A DNA stretch of 64,000 bases from Clostridia bacterium. Lineage in GTDB: Bacteria; Bacillota; Clostridia; Christensenellales; Aristaeellaceae. Both the position numbers and the translations under genes were made by a program. The notes beneath the pieces were generated by a model. It worked only from the letters and a program-made list of their open reading frames with translations. It was not told where the DNA came from and did no database searches. The stretch spans positions 54,166 through 118,165 of the forward strand of contig JAFVXE010000059.1 of NCBI GenBank assembly GCA_017501255.1, in the 5' to 3' direction. Each line of letters starts with the position of its first letter. The first letter of the stretch is position 1. Positions 8,049-16,222 of this stretch are shown here, piece by piece.

Positions 8049-8211
8049 CCAGAGTGTTGAAAAAGGGGAAGGTGCAGGAAACTCAGTTTCCTGCCGGGTG
8101 TGGGCAGAGCCCACAAACCTTGCGCCGCAGCGCTTTCCTGCAAGCACAGCGAGCGCCAAAGGCGCAAGATGTGCGGCTTCGACCAGCCAGTATGGGTTTA
8201 TCGACAGTCTG
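8049..8211. other. Hairpin-rich intergenic element between direct repeats
   Basis: This segment has no credible gene. It holds GCAGGAAAC-TCA-GTTTCCTGC (8074-8094, 9-bp perfect stem), GTGGGC-AGA-GCCCAC (8100-8114) and a long-range stem CTTGCGCC (8119-8126) with GGCGCAAG (8161-8168). A second TTTCCTGC at 8134-8141 could compete for the first stem. A short open frame on the minus strand is ascribed to the element rather than to a protein. The GTGGGC-AGA-GCCCAC part has a close relative in the dnaK-dnaJ gap. It may be a dispersed non-coding repeat or a structured RNA. Confidence 0.65.
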
Positions 8212-8241
8212 ACCCGCCCTCTGCACTGCACAAAGGACGGG
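8212..8241 (+). repeat. 30-bp direct repeat, copy 2
   Basis: Single mismatch to the copy at 8019-8048. It lies nine bases past the histidine kinase stop codon, so its CCCGTCC/GGGCGGG stem may also end the kinase transcript, although no U-tract follows. Confidence 0.85.
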
Positions 8242-8249
8242 TCGATTTC

Positions 8250-9689
8250 TTATTCTTCTGTTGGCAGCAGTACGGAGAAGGTGGTTCCCACTCCCACCTT
8301 GCTGCGGACGCGGATCTTGCCGCCATGGGCCACCGCAATGATCCGGGCGATGGACAGACCCAACCCATGACCGCTGGTCTGGGATTTCCGTGCCTGATCG
8401 CAGCGATAGAAACGATCAAAAACCTTGGTCAGCTCCTCAGGCGAAATGCCCTCGCCGGTATCCGTCACCGACAGGATGCACTGGCGGCCTTCCTTCTTCA
8501 TGCCAAGGGTGATTCTGCCGCCTTCCGGCGTGTACTTGATGGCATTGTCCACCAGAATGCGCATCAACTGCTTGATCATGCCCTTGTCACCGTTGATGAG
8601 AGCGTTTTCTGCCGGTTCCAGCAAAAATTCATGACCCGCCGAAAGCATCTTGGCTTCCCGATTCAGTTCGCTCATCACTTCCAGCGGATTGAAGACTTCC
8701 ATCTCCAGCATCAGGGTCTTCTTATCATGCCGGGCCAGGAACAACAGCCGCTCCACCAGTTCCTTCATGCTGGCCGCTTCCTGGGAAATGGCGGCGATGC
8801 CTTCGTCCAGCACATCCTTATCGGTTTTGCCCCAGCGTTCCAGCATACTCACATAGCCCTGAATGACCGCTATGGGCGTGCGAAGCTCATGGGAGGCATC
8901 GCTGACGAACTGTTTCTGGCTGTTGTAGCTCAGCTCGATGCGATCCAGCATCCCATTGATCACCAGCGCCAAGTCCTTCAACTCGTTCTTGGCCCCGTCC
9001 ACGCTGATGCGGTCGCTCAGGTTATTGGCGCTGAGGGTGGCGGCGGTTTCCGCCATATCGGAAATGGGCTTGAGTACTTTTTTATTCAGACGGTGGCGGT
9101 GCTTGAGGAAATAAACGATGCGCAGCAGATCGCCGCAAAGCACCACCCAGAAAAGGACAGTGGCTGCCCGGTTCAGCCGCTGAAGCGGATAGCGGATCAC
9201 CAGACCGCCCCGATGGCTGTTGCAATAAAATAGAATGCCATCCTTTGCCCGCTGATCAAAAGAATGGATCGTCAGTTTCACTTTTTCCCCTAACCCATTC
9301 CAGCCATCAGGCAGTGGATTTTCCAGCAGATAAGCCTCGGAAGCCGTCAGATAAGCCAGCTGTTCAGGTGCATAGCGAAGCTCCTGGGCCGGTTCCACCG
9401 CAGCCACCTGTTCAAAAGCCGCCGTAACCGCCGGATACTCCAGAAAACCCAGTGTCAGAAAGACGGCAAGCAGCAGCGGCACCGTGGTACGCAGCAGCTG
9501 CCCTGCAAAGTGTATCGCAATGCGCAGGGTCAGGGAAAGCCGCAGATGGCTGACCGCATTCACCAGCAGATTATGGGTCCAGTCCGACAGGCGGTTGATG
9601 GTCAACGGTTTTTCGGTAACTTCCGTCGCAGCGGCTTCCTGACCGGTGGCCTCTGCGCTCAAAGTGACTTCTTTATGCGTTCTGTTCAT
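8250..9689 (-). CDS. Sensor histidine kinase (HAMP-HisKA-HATPase)
   Basis: 479 residues from the ATG at 9689, which overlaps the end of the response regulator gene by 17 bases. Two transmembrane segments (about residues 65-85 and 175-195) flank an extracytoplasmic sensor of about 90 residues. A HAMP linker follows (KPISDMAETAATLSANN), then the phosphorylation site SHELRTP with His267, and the ATPase N box (LVDNAIKYTPEGG), G1 (DTGEGISPEE) and G2 (GHGLGLSIA). It should phosphorylate the OmpR-type regulator encoded immediately upstream. The N-terminal 60 residues before the first membrane helix are Ala/Thr/Glu-rich, longer than usual. Signal unknown. Confidence 0.93.
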   Translation of the reverse strand: MNRTHKEVTLSAEATGQEAAATEVTEKPLTINRLSDWTHNLLVNAVSHLRLSLTLRIAIHFAGQLLRTTVPLLLAVFLTLGFLEYPAVTAAFEQVAAVEPAQELRYAPEQLAYLTASEAYLLENPLPDGWNGLGEKVKLTIHSFDQRAKDGILFYCNSHRGGLVIRYPLQRLNRAATVLFWVVLCGDLLRIVYFLKHRHRLNKKVLKPISDMAETAATLSANNLSDRISVDGAKNELKDLALVINGMLDRIELSYNSQKQFVSDASHELRTPIAVIQGYVSMLERWGKTDKDVLDEGIAAISQEAASMKELVERLLFLARHDKKTLMLEMEVFNPLEVMSELNREAKMLSAGHEFLLEPAENALINGDKGMIKQLMRILVDNAIKYTPEGGRITLGMKKEGRQCILSVTDTGEGISPEELTKVFDRFYRCDQARKSQTSGHGLGLSIARIIAVAHGGKIRVRSKVGVGTTFSVLLPTEE

Positions 9690-10362
9690 AGCGGAACATA
9701 TACCCCACTGCACGGATGGTATGGATGGTCTTGATGCCAAACTTGTCATCGATCTTCTGGCGCAGGTAGCGGATATACACATCCACGATGTTGGTATCAC
9801 CGGTGAATTCGTAGCCCCATACATTGGTCAGAAGTTCATCCCGGGTAACGGCATGGTTTTCATGCTGCCAGAGGTAGTTGAGAAGATCGAATTCCTTCTT
9901 GGTAAGGGTAATGGGGGTGCCGTTGTAGCCAGCGCTGTAGCTGGCAGGATCAATCCGCAGGCCGCCCACCTCACGGGTACCGGCATCCTGCGCCACATCC
10001 ACCCGGTGTTTTTTCAGGCAGACCCGGATGCGGGCCAACAGTTCCTCAATAGCAAAGGGCTTGGTCATATAGTCATCTGCGCCCATGTCCAGCCCCATCA
10101 CCTTGTCGCTGACATCATCCTTGGCAGTCAGCATAATGATCGGCACATCGCTGGTCTGGCGCAGGCGGCGGCAAACCTCAATACCGCTGAGGCCGGGCAG
10201 CATCAGATCCAGAATCAGCAGATCCGGCTTCCAGCTTTCCGCCTTTTCCAAACCCGTGCGGCCATCATGGGCGGCTTCCACTTCGTAACCTTCATGCTGG
10301 AGTTCCAGCGTGACAAACCGTGCTATTTTCACTTCATCTTCAATGATCAGAATCCTGCTCAT
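9673..10362 (-). CDS. OmpR/PhoB-family response regulator
   Basis: 229 residues. Receiver domain with acidic pocket ED at 8-9, phospho-acceptor Asp52 in LILDLMLPG, conserved Thr in IIMLTAKD and Lys in YMTKPF. The C-terminal winged helix includes LTKKEFDLLNYLWQHENHAVTRDELLTNVWG and the wing VDVYIRYLRQKI. AGGAGG precedes the ATG. It is the first gene of the pair and is translationally coupled to the kinase by overlap. Sequence is of the CroR/ArlR-like general class; target genes cannot be inferred. Confidence 0.94.
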   Translation of the reverse strand: MSRILIIEDEVKIARFVTLELQHEGYEVEAAHDGRTGLEKAESWKPDLLILDLMLPGLSGIEVCRRLRQTSDVPIIMLTAKDDVSDKVMGLDMGADDYMTKPFAIEELLARIRVCLKKHRVDVAQDAGTREVGGLRIDPASYSAGYNGTPITLTKKEFDLLNYLWQHENHAVTRDELLTNVWGYEFTGDTNIVDVYIRYLRQKIDDKFGIKTIHTIRAVGYMFRYEQNA

Positions 10363-10382
10363 ACCTGTTCCTCCTGTGCCTA

Positions 10383-11003
10383 TCAGCCAATATCTGCTTC
10401 GTGGTATCCATCGCCCTCATCCCGGATATCCACCTGTGTACCTCTGGGAAACTGCACATTCACAGGCCGGGTGCCGCTGGCAGCACTGGCGCTGTGGGGA
10501 CGTTCCGGCTCCGCCTTCTCCGCTTCTTCCGAGGCAGAGAAGGAACGGGAAAAATTCTGCACCGTGTTTTGCATATTGGTTTTGGCCGTCTCCATCATGC
10601 TGTCAAAAGTATCGGACGCAAAAGCCGGATGGTTGCGGTCAATGGAAATACGGTAGTTCAGAATCAGCGAAACGATCAGGCCGCCCACAGCAATATGCGG
10701 CGCCACCATCACCGTGGCGATCATAAAAAGACAGCTGAGATTCGCCACCACAATCTCCTGATGCTTTACCATCAAACGAATATGGAACAGCGTGTTGAAC
10801 AATTTCTTCAAACCCGTCTGCTTGTCGCTGGCAGCCGCACGGGTTTGGGGGCCTTCCTCCCTGAGGCGGCCATTCTTTTCCAGATCGATCAGGGAACGGG
10901 ACAGGCTGCCGTTGTGATACTCCAGCAGGTTCACCGCTTCCTCGTAGGTAATACCGCTTTTCTTGCGCAGGATTTCAATATCGTCAATCGTGTAATTCGC
11001 CAT
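10383..11003 (-). CDS. DUF4342-type protein with N-terminal UBA-like domain
   Basis: 206 residues. The first ~45 residues (IDDIEILRKKSGITYEEAVNLLEYHNGSLSRSLIDLEK) match the UBA/TS-N-like helix bundle seen at the start of DUF4342 proteins. Residues ~90-125 hold a hydrophobic hairpin (VANLSCLFMIATVMVAPHIAVGGLIVSLIL) that may be one or two membrane helices. The C-terminal part is low-complexity, Ser/Ala/Glu-rich. AAGGAGG precedes the ATG. It ends 20 bases before the response regulator start and could be cotranscribed with the two-component system. Biochemical role unknown. Confidence 0.7.
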   Translation of the reverse strand: MANYTIDDIEILRKKSGITYEEAVNLLEYHNGSLSRSLIDLEKNGRLREEGPQTRAAASDKQTGLKKLFNTLFHIRLMVKHQEIVVANLSCLFMIATVMVAPHIAVGGLIVSLILNYRISIDRNHPAFASDTFDSMMETAKTNMQNTVQNFSRSFSASEEAEKAEPERPHSASAASGTRPVNVQFPRGTQVDIRDEGDGYHEADIG

Positions 11004-11168
11004 AGGGATTCCCTCCTTATTACGATGCTATTGTAGCACAGAACCGTCCCCAATGCTTGAGGATTTACTGGGAGATTTCTTAAAAAATGATGAGGGAGCC
11101 AAAAAGTTTCCCTGCCATTTTCCCGTGCTGTGCCGCATATGCTTTCCAAAACGCTGGGAGGGGTCTGT

Positions 11169-11426
11169 GTGCAACAACAAATGGAGGACAGATGTATCGC
11201 AGTGGGGCAATATATTGCGGATACAGGCGCAACGGTACGGGCGGCAGCGCAGCATTTCGGCATGAGCAAATCCGCTGTGCACAAGGATATGAATCAGCGG
11301 TTGCCGCTGATCAACCAGACGCTGGCAGCACAGGTGCGGGCGGTACTCAGCTACAATAAAGCTGTCCGCCATCTGCGGGGTGGAGCTGCAACCCGCCGGA
11401 AGTACAGACAAAACGCCGGTTGCTGA
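11169..11426 (+). CDS. spoIIID: Sporulation transcription factor SpoIIID
   Basis: 85 residues when started at the GTG at 11169, five bases after GGGAGGGG; this start gives an N-terminus of the same length as Bacillus subtilis SpoIIID up to the IGKYI/VGQYI element. An ATG at 11181 is an alternative. The helix-turn-helix TVRAAAQHFGMSKSAVHKDMNQRLP and the basic tail region YNKAVRHLRGGAATRRKY are diagnostic. SpoIIID modulates mother-cell sigma-E genes. It is followed by an mreB/mbl-type gene, the same order as in Bacillus, and is divergent from the DUF4342 gene. Confidence 0.93.
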   Translation: MQQQMEDRCIAVGQYIADTGATVRAAAQHFGMSKSAVHKDMNQRLPLINQTLAAQVRAVLSYNKAVRHLRGGAATRRKYRQNAGC

Positions 11427-11550
11427 ATGCGCTGCCATCCCCTGTATGCCAAAAGCAGGAGAATGCGTTTCCATGGCGAATACTTCCAAGTGAAGCTGTG
11501 CAAACAGGACTTTTTTGTGTGCAGCAAAACAAGGAGGATGAGCGAAACAC

Positions 11551-12570
11551 ATGGCACGTGTCAGCGACATCGCAATTGATCTGGGAACTTCTCGCGTATT
11601 GATTTATATGAAGGGGCGCGGCATTCAGCTCAATGAGCCTGCCGTGGTGGCTGTGGACCGGGATACCCGGAACATCATTGCCATCGGCGACGAGGCGGAG
11701 AAGATGATCGGCCGCACCCCCAGCAATATTCTGGCCATCAGCCCTCTGCGCACCGGCGCCATCGTGGACTTTGACCTGGTGAGCACGATGCTGAAAGCCT
11801 TTGTGAGCCAGGTGGTGGGCAAGCATTTCTTTGCCCGTCCCCGTGCGGTGATGGCTGTACCCAGCGGCGTGAACGAAACCGAGCGCCGAAGCCTGATTTC
11901 CACCATGTTTGACGTGGGTATGCGCCGCACGCAGCTGATTCATCGTTCTCTGGCTGCTGCCCTGGGCGCTGGTCTGCCCATTGACAGCGCATACGGCACC
12001 CTGATCGTGGATATCAGCGCAGGCGTTACCGATATTGGCGTTATTTCCACCGACCGGGTGCTGGTGGAGGACTGCGTGAAGGTGGGCGGCGATGCCTTCA
12101 GCGATGCCATCATCCGGCATCTGCGCCGCAAGCACAACCTGTACATCGGCGAGCGCACCGCAGAGGAACTGAAGATCAACCTGGGGTCTGCCATCCCCCG
12201 CACCGAGCAGACCTACATGGATGTGACCGGCCGCAACCTGATCACCGGTCTGCCCAAAACCATGCGTATCTACAGCGATGATATCACCGAAGCGGTGGAT
12301 GAGCCCCTGCGTCTGCTGACCGAAGCCATTCAGGGCGTGCTGGAGCACACCCCTGCCGAACTGGCTTCCGATATCTTCGAGTACGGTATTCTGCTCACCG
12401 GCGGCGGCGCCCAGATGTTCGGCCTGTGCGAAGCCATTGCCGATGCGCTCAAGGTGCCCTGTTCCTGCGCCGAAGACCCCCAGAACAATGTGGTGGTGGG
12501 CTGCGGCCGGGTGCTGGAGAACCCCACGGAACTGAAAAAGTATCTGAATGACGGACGGAACCGCCGTTAA
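11551..12570 (+). CDS. mreB: MreB/Mbl-type actin-like cell-shape protein
   Basis: 339 residues, normal for the family. The phosphate-1 loop IDLGTSRVLIY, phosphate-2 segment LIVDISAGVTDIGVIS and adenosine motif LTGGGAQMFGL are all visible. MreB filaments guide lateral wall synthesis under the membrane. An AAGGAGG lies upstream at somewhat long spacing. Position directly after spoIIID suggests the Mbl/MreBH-like paralogue rather than the mreBCD operon copy, since no mreC or mreD follows. It is closed by a strong terminator. Confidence 0.93.
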   Translation: MARVSDIAIDLGTSRVLIYMKGRGIQLNEPAVVAVDRDTRNIIAIGDEAEKMIGRTPSNILAISPLRTGAIVDFDLVSTMLKAFVSQVVGKHFFARPRAVMAVPSGVNETERRSLISTMFDVGMRRTQLIHRSLAAALGAGLPIDSAYGTLIVDISAGVTDIGVISTDRVLVEDCVKVGGDAFSDAIIRHLRRKHNLYIGERTAEELKINLGSAIPRTEQTYMDVTGRNLITGLPKTMRIYSDDITEAVDEPLRLLTEAIQGVLEHTPAELASDIFEYGILLTGGGAQMFGLCEAIADALKVPCSCAEDPQNNVVVGCGRVLENPTELKKYLNDGRNRR

Positions 12571-12584
12571 TCCTGTTACACATC

Positions 12585-12629
12585 AAACGAACCCCGATGC
12601 AGCTAAGCAGCCTGCATCGGGGTTCGTTT
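12585..12629. terminator. Strong intrinsic terminator between mreB and nfnB
   Basis: AAACGAACCCCGATGC pairs with GCATCGGGGTTCGTTT and is followed by TGTTTG on the + strand. It lies between convergent genes and works for mreB; the minus direction also has a T-rich end. Confidence 0.88.
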
Positions 12630-12641
12630 TGTTTGTATGGT

Positions 12642-14030
12642 TTACTTCTTGCTCAGGTATTCATCAATAGCGGTTGCAGCCGTCTTGCCTGCGCCCATGG
12701 CCAGAATCACCGTGGCAGCGCCGGTCACTGCATCGCCACCGGCATAGATGCCCTCCCGGGAAGTTCTGCCGGTTTCTTCTTCCACCACAATACCGCCCCA
12801 GCGCTGGGTTTCCAGGCCGTCGGTGGTGGCTTTGATCAGTGGATTGGGGGAAGTACCCAGCGCCATAATGACGCAATCCACCGGCAGGTCAAACTCGCTG
12901 CCTTCCACCGCCACGGGACTGCGGCGACCGGAAGCATCCGGTTCGCCCAGCGTCATTTGCTGGCAGCGCATGGAAGTCACCCAGCCCTGTTCATCCCCGG
13001 CAATGGACAGGGGATTGGTCAGGAACCTGAACTGAATGCCTTCCTCCATGGCGTGTTCCACCTCTTCCCGGCGGGCAGGAAGCTCCGTTTCGGTACGGCG
13101 GTACACAATGGAAACCTCCGCCCCCAGACGGCGGGCGCAACGGGCAGCGTCCATAGCCACGTTGCCGCCGCCCACCACCGCCACACGCTTACCGTGCTGG
13201 ATGGGGGTATGGCTGTCCGGGCGATAAGCCTTCATCAGGTTGATGCGGGTAAGGAACTCATTGGCAGAATACACGCCTTTCAGGTTTTCACCGGGAATGC
13301 GCATAAATTTGGGCAAACCTGCGCCAGAACCAATGAATACAGCCTCAAAGCCATATTCCTGCATCAATTCATCAATGGTGATGGTTTTGCCAATGACCAC
13401 ATTGGTTTCCACCTTCACACCCAGCTGGATAAGGGTGTCCACTTCCTTCTGGACGATAGCCTTGGGCAGACGGAACTCAGGAATGCCATATACCAGTACG
13501 CCGCCCGCCAGATGGAGGGCTTCAAAAACCGTTACTTCGTAGCCTTTCTTGGCCAGATCGCCTGCACAGGCGAGACCGGAGGGGCCGGAGCCCACCACCG
13601 CCACCTTGTGCCCGTTGGAAGCAGGCTTCCTGGCAGGCTCCGTGGCGTTGGCATTGTGCCAGTCCGCCACAAAACGTTCCAGACGGCCGATGGCCACCGG
13701 CTCGCCTTTGATGCCCCGAACACACTTGCTCTCGCACTGGTTTTCCTGCGGGCACACACGGCCACAGACCGCAGGCAGGGAACTGGCTTCAGAAATGATC
13801 TGATAGGCAGCTTCAAAATCGCCCTTGGCCACCTGCTCGATAAAGGCGGGAATATGGATCTTTACGGGGCAGCCGCCAACACAGGGCTTATGCTTGCAAT
13901 TCAGGCAGCGCTGTGCCTCGTCGATGGCCTGCTCGGCGGTATAGCCCAGCGCAACCTCATCAAAATTCCGGCTGCGCTCCACAGGATCCTGCGTGGGCAT
14001 GGGATTCTTTTCGGGAGCCATGTTAGGCAT
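12642..14030 (-). CDS. nfnB: NADH-dependent ferredoxin:NADP+ oxidoreductase, large subunit (GltD-like)
   Basis: 462 residues. The N-terminal 4Fe-4S region has CLNCKHKPCVGGCPV and CGRVCPQENQCESKC, followed by a first FAD/NAD Rossmann motif VAVVGSGPSGLACAGDLAKKG and a second nucleotide-binding motif VAVVGGGNVAMDAARCARRLGA. The closing GIYAGGDAVTGAATVILAMGAGKTAA is the FAD-binding end of GltD-type subunits. Although similar to the glutamate synthase small subunit, pairing with the adjacent small flavoprotein marks it as NfnB, which bifurcates electrons between NADPH, NAD+ and ferredoxin in anaerobes. The start at 14030 overlaps the nfnA stop by eight bases, preceded by GGGGGTGG. Confidence 0.86.
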   Translation of the reverse strand: MPNMAPEKNPMPTQDPVERSRNFDEVALGYTAEQAIDEAQRCLNCKHKPCVGGCPVKIHIPAFIEQVAKGDFEAAYQIISEASSLPAVCGRVCPQENQCESKCVRGIKGEPVAIGRLERFVADWHNANATEPARKPASNGHKVAVVGSGPSGLACAGDLAKKGYEVTVFEALHLAGGVLVYGIPEFRLPKAIVQKEVDTLIQLGVKVETNVVIGKTITIDELMQEYGFEAVFIGSGAGLPKFMRIPGENLKGVYSANEFLTRINLMKAYRPDSHTPIQHGKRVAVVGGGNVAMDAARCARRLGAEVSIVYRRTETELPARREEVEHAMEEGIQFRFLTNPLSIAGDEQGWVTSMRCQQMTLGEPDASGRRSPVAVEGSEFDLPVDCVIMALGTSPNPLIKATTDGLETQRWGGIVVEEETGRTSREGIYAGGDAVTGAATVILAMGAGKTAATAIDEYLSKK

Positions 14031-14871
14031 TCTCGCCCACCCCCTTGAACAGATTGCAGGTTTCTTCATAGGCGTGGTGCTCGAAATCCCGATAGGTGGC
14101 ACTGCGGGCCATGGCCTCGTCAAAGTCGATCAGGTGACCGTCAAATTCCGGGCCATCCACACAGGCGAACTTGGTTTCGCCTCCAACGGTCAAGCGGCAG
14201 CCGCCGCACATACCGGTGCCGTCGATCATAATGGGGTTCATGCTGGCAACGGTTTTGATGCCATACTGTTTGGTCAGCTGACAGACGAATTTCATCATGA
14301 TCAGGGGGCCAATGGTGATCACTTCGTCGTACTGCTCGCCGGATTCAATCAGCTGTTTCAGTGCATCGGTCACCAGACCCTTTTCGCCCCAGCTGCCGTC
14401 ATCGCTCATGCGCACCAGTTTGGTGCTGGCTGTTTCGAAAGCCTCTTCCAGAATCACCAGCTCCCGATTGCGGAAACCCACGATGGCGTGCACTTCACAG
14501 CCCTGCTGATGCAGCTTTTTGGCAACGGGATAGGCAATGGCGCAGCCAACGCCGCCGCCCACCACCGCCACTTTTTTCAGACCCTCGGTGTGGGTGGCAC
14601 GGCCCAGGGGGCCCACAAAATCATGGATGAAGTCGCCCTCACTCAGCTGGTTCAGCTTCCGGGTGGTTGCACCCACCACCTGAAAAATGATGGTGATGCT
14701 GCCCGCTTCCCGGTCAAAATCCGCAACCGTCAGCGGGATGCGCTCCCCATCCTCGTCCACCCGCAGAATGATAAACTGACCGGGTTCCGCCTTTTTGGCA
14801 ACCAACGGCGCTTCCACTTCCATCAGGGTAACGGAGGGGTTCAAAACTTCCTTGCGAAGAATCCGATTCAT
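14023..14871 (-). CDS. nfnA: Ferredoxin:NADP+ oxidoreductase, small FAD/[2Fe-2S] subunit
   Basis: 282 residues. A flavodoxin-reductase-like barrel (EPGQFIILRVDEDGERIPLTVADFD) precedes a NAD-binding half (VAVVGGGVGCAIAYPVAKKL). Near the C-terminus the cysteines of MCGGCRLTVGGETKFACVDGP match the [2Fe-2S] ligands of dihydroorotate dehydrogenase electron-transfer and sulfide dehydrogenase beta subunits. Gene order nfnA-nfnB with overlap is as in other Clostridia. The complex balances NADH, NADPH and reduced ferredoxin pools. Alternative naming as sulfide dehydrogenase SudBA is possible, but catabolic nfn function is better supported in fermentative anaerobes. Confidence 0.87.
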   Translation of the reverse strand: MNRILRKEVLNPSVTLMEVEAPLVAKKAEPGQFIILRVDEDGERIPLTVADFDREAGSITIIFQVVGATTRKLNQLSEGDFIHDFVGPLGRATHTEGLKKVAVVGGGVGCAIAYPVAKKLHQQGCEVHAIVGFRNRELVILEEAFETASTKLVRMSDDGSWGEKGLVTDALKQLIESGEQYDEVITIGPLIMMKFVCQLTKQYGIKTVASMNPIMIDGTGMCGGCRLTVGGETKFACVDGPEFDGHLIDFDEAMARSATYRDFEHHAYEETCNLFKGVGENA

Positions 14872-14890
14872 CTCTTCTTAACACTCCAGC

Positions 14891-14920
14891 GGCGCAGACA
14901 GATGCCTGCGCCGGTTTTTT
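14891..14920 (+). terminator. Terminator-like hairpin facing the + strand between two minus-strand genes
   Basis: GGCGCAG (14891-14897) and CTGCGCC (14906-14912) followed by GGTTTTTTTA. The U-tract is on the + strand, yet both neighbours are on the minus strand. For the aminotransferase transcript it is a hairpin without U-tract; for any antisense + transcript it is a full terminator. Confidence 0.65.
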
Positions 14921-14922
14921 TA

Positions 14923-16050
14923 TTATTTGAAGAAGCTGTATACCGCCTTGATGACGGCATCGCCTTCTGCCTCGGTCATGCCGTAGTACAGCGGCAAACG
15001 AAGCAGGCGTTCGCTGTCGGCCGTGGTGTAGCGGTCCTCGCCGGCAAAGCGGCCGAACTGCATACCCGCTTTGGCACTGTGCAGCGGGATATAATGGAAC
15101 ACAGCATTCACATCATTCTGCTTGAGATGCTCCAGCATGGCGGTGCGCTGCTGCAAATCCTTCATTTTGAAGTAGTACATATGAGCGTTGTGGCCGCACT
15201 CCGCAGGCACCTGCATCAGGCTGATTTTCCCATCGGCAGCCAGTTCCTGAAGCCCGGCGTTGTATTGGTTCCAGCGGGCCATGCGCTGGGCCGTGATGGT
15301 TTCATGCTGTTCCAGCTGCGCCAGCAGATACGCCGCATTCAGCTCGCTGGGCAGGAAGGAGGAACCGATGTCCACCCAGGTATACTTGTCCACCTGACCC
15401 CGGAAGAAGCGGCTGCGGTCAGTACCCTTCTCACGGATGATCTCCGCACGTTCAAACAGTTCCTGATTGCTGAGGATAACTGCACCGCCCTCGCCCATGC
15501 TGAAATTCTTGGTCTCGTGGAAACTGAAACAGCCCACGGCGCTCATGCTGCCTGCCTGACGGCCCTTATAGGTGGACGAAACCGCCTGCGCCGCATCCTC
15601 CACCAGCGGAATGCCGTATTCCTTGGAGATGGCTTCCAGCGCATCCATATCGCAGCAGACACCGGCGTAATGCACCGGCACAATGGCCTTGGTTTTGCCG
15701 GTGATGGCCGCACGGACGCATTCCGGGTCGATATTCATGGTATCGGGGCACACATCCACAAAAACGATGGTGGCGCCACGCAGGGCAAACGCATTGGCAG
15801 TGGAGCAGAAGGTATAGGAAGGCATGATCACTTCATCGCCGGGCTGGATATCCAGAAGGATCGCCGCCATTTCCAGCGCAGACGTGCCGGAGGTAGTCAA
15901 AAGCGCACCCACGCCGCCGGTCAGGCGGGTCAGTTCCTCATTGCAACGCTTGGTAAAAGAACCGTCACCACAAATCTTTTTGCTGGCGATGGCCTGAGCT
16001 ACATATTCGCTGCTTTCCTTCACATAGGGCGGTACATTAAAAGAGATCAT
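14923..16050 (-). CDS. rffA: dTDP-4-amino-4,6-dideoxygalactose transaminase (DegT/DnrJ/EryC1 family)
   Basis: 375 residues from the ATG at 16050, which follows CGGAGGAAAG; the open frame reaches 16167 but the extension is unlike the family. The N-terminus ISFNVPPYVKESSEYVAQAIASKKICGDG matches RffA/WecE rather than ArnB. PLP contacts include TSGTSALEMAA, the aspartate in LVEDAAQA, and the lysine in SFHETKNFSMGEGGA. The enzyme moves an amino group from glutamate to a nucleotide keto-sugar in glycan or surface-polymer synthesis. No other sugar-nucleotide genes are nearby, so the product's destination is unclear. Confidence 0.87.
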   Translation of the reverse strand: MISFNVPPYVKESSEYVAQAIASKKICGDGSFTKRCNEELTRLTGGVGALLTTSGTSALEMAAILLDIQPGDEVIMPSYTFCSTANAFALRGATIVFVDVCPDTMNIDPECVRAAITGKTKAIVPVHYAGVCCDMDALEAISKEYGIPLVEDAAQAVSSTYKGRQAGSMSAVGCFSFHETKNFSMGEGGAVILSNQELFERAEIIREKGTDRSRFFRGQVDKYTWVDIGSSFLPSELNAAYLLAQLEQHETITAQRMARWNQYNAGLQELAADGKISLMQVPAECGHNAHMYYFKMKDLQQRTAMLEHLKQNDVNAVFHYIPLHSAKAGMQFGRFAGEDRYTTADSERLLRLPLYYGMTEAEGDAVIKAVYSFFK

Positions 16051-16162
16051 GGTCTTTCCTCCGTGAAAAATAGAATCACCTGTTATTATACCACAACCAA
16101 CAGTTTTCCGCCATGCTTGTGAACAAATTGACACAACTTTTCTCTTTTCGGGGAGAAAACAA

Positions 16163-16212
16163 GGCAAAGGCGCCGCCCTGCCACCCGGCAGAAAGACGCC
16201 TTGCCCAAAACA
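16163..16212 (-). terminator. Terminator of the choice-of-anchor A gene
   Basis: GGCAAAGGCG and CGCCTTGCC form an outer stem with an inner CTGCC-ACCC-GGCAG hairpin; the minus strand continues TTGTTTTCTC. Confidence 0.7.
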
Positions 16213-16222
16213 GTTTTTGAAA

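Noticed and set aside
7923..8231. 102-codon minus-strand open frame in the direct-repeat element
   Set aside because: It runs through both repeats and all hairpins and overlaps the glycosidase promoter. It is better explained as part of a repeat element than as a gene.
13993..16122. 709-codon + strand open frame over nfnA and rffA
   Set aside because: Antisense to two well-recognised genes; no recognisable domain.
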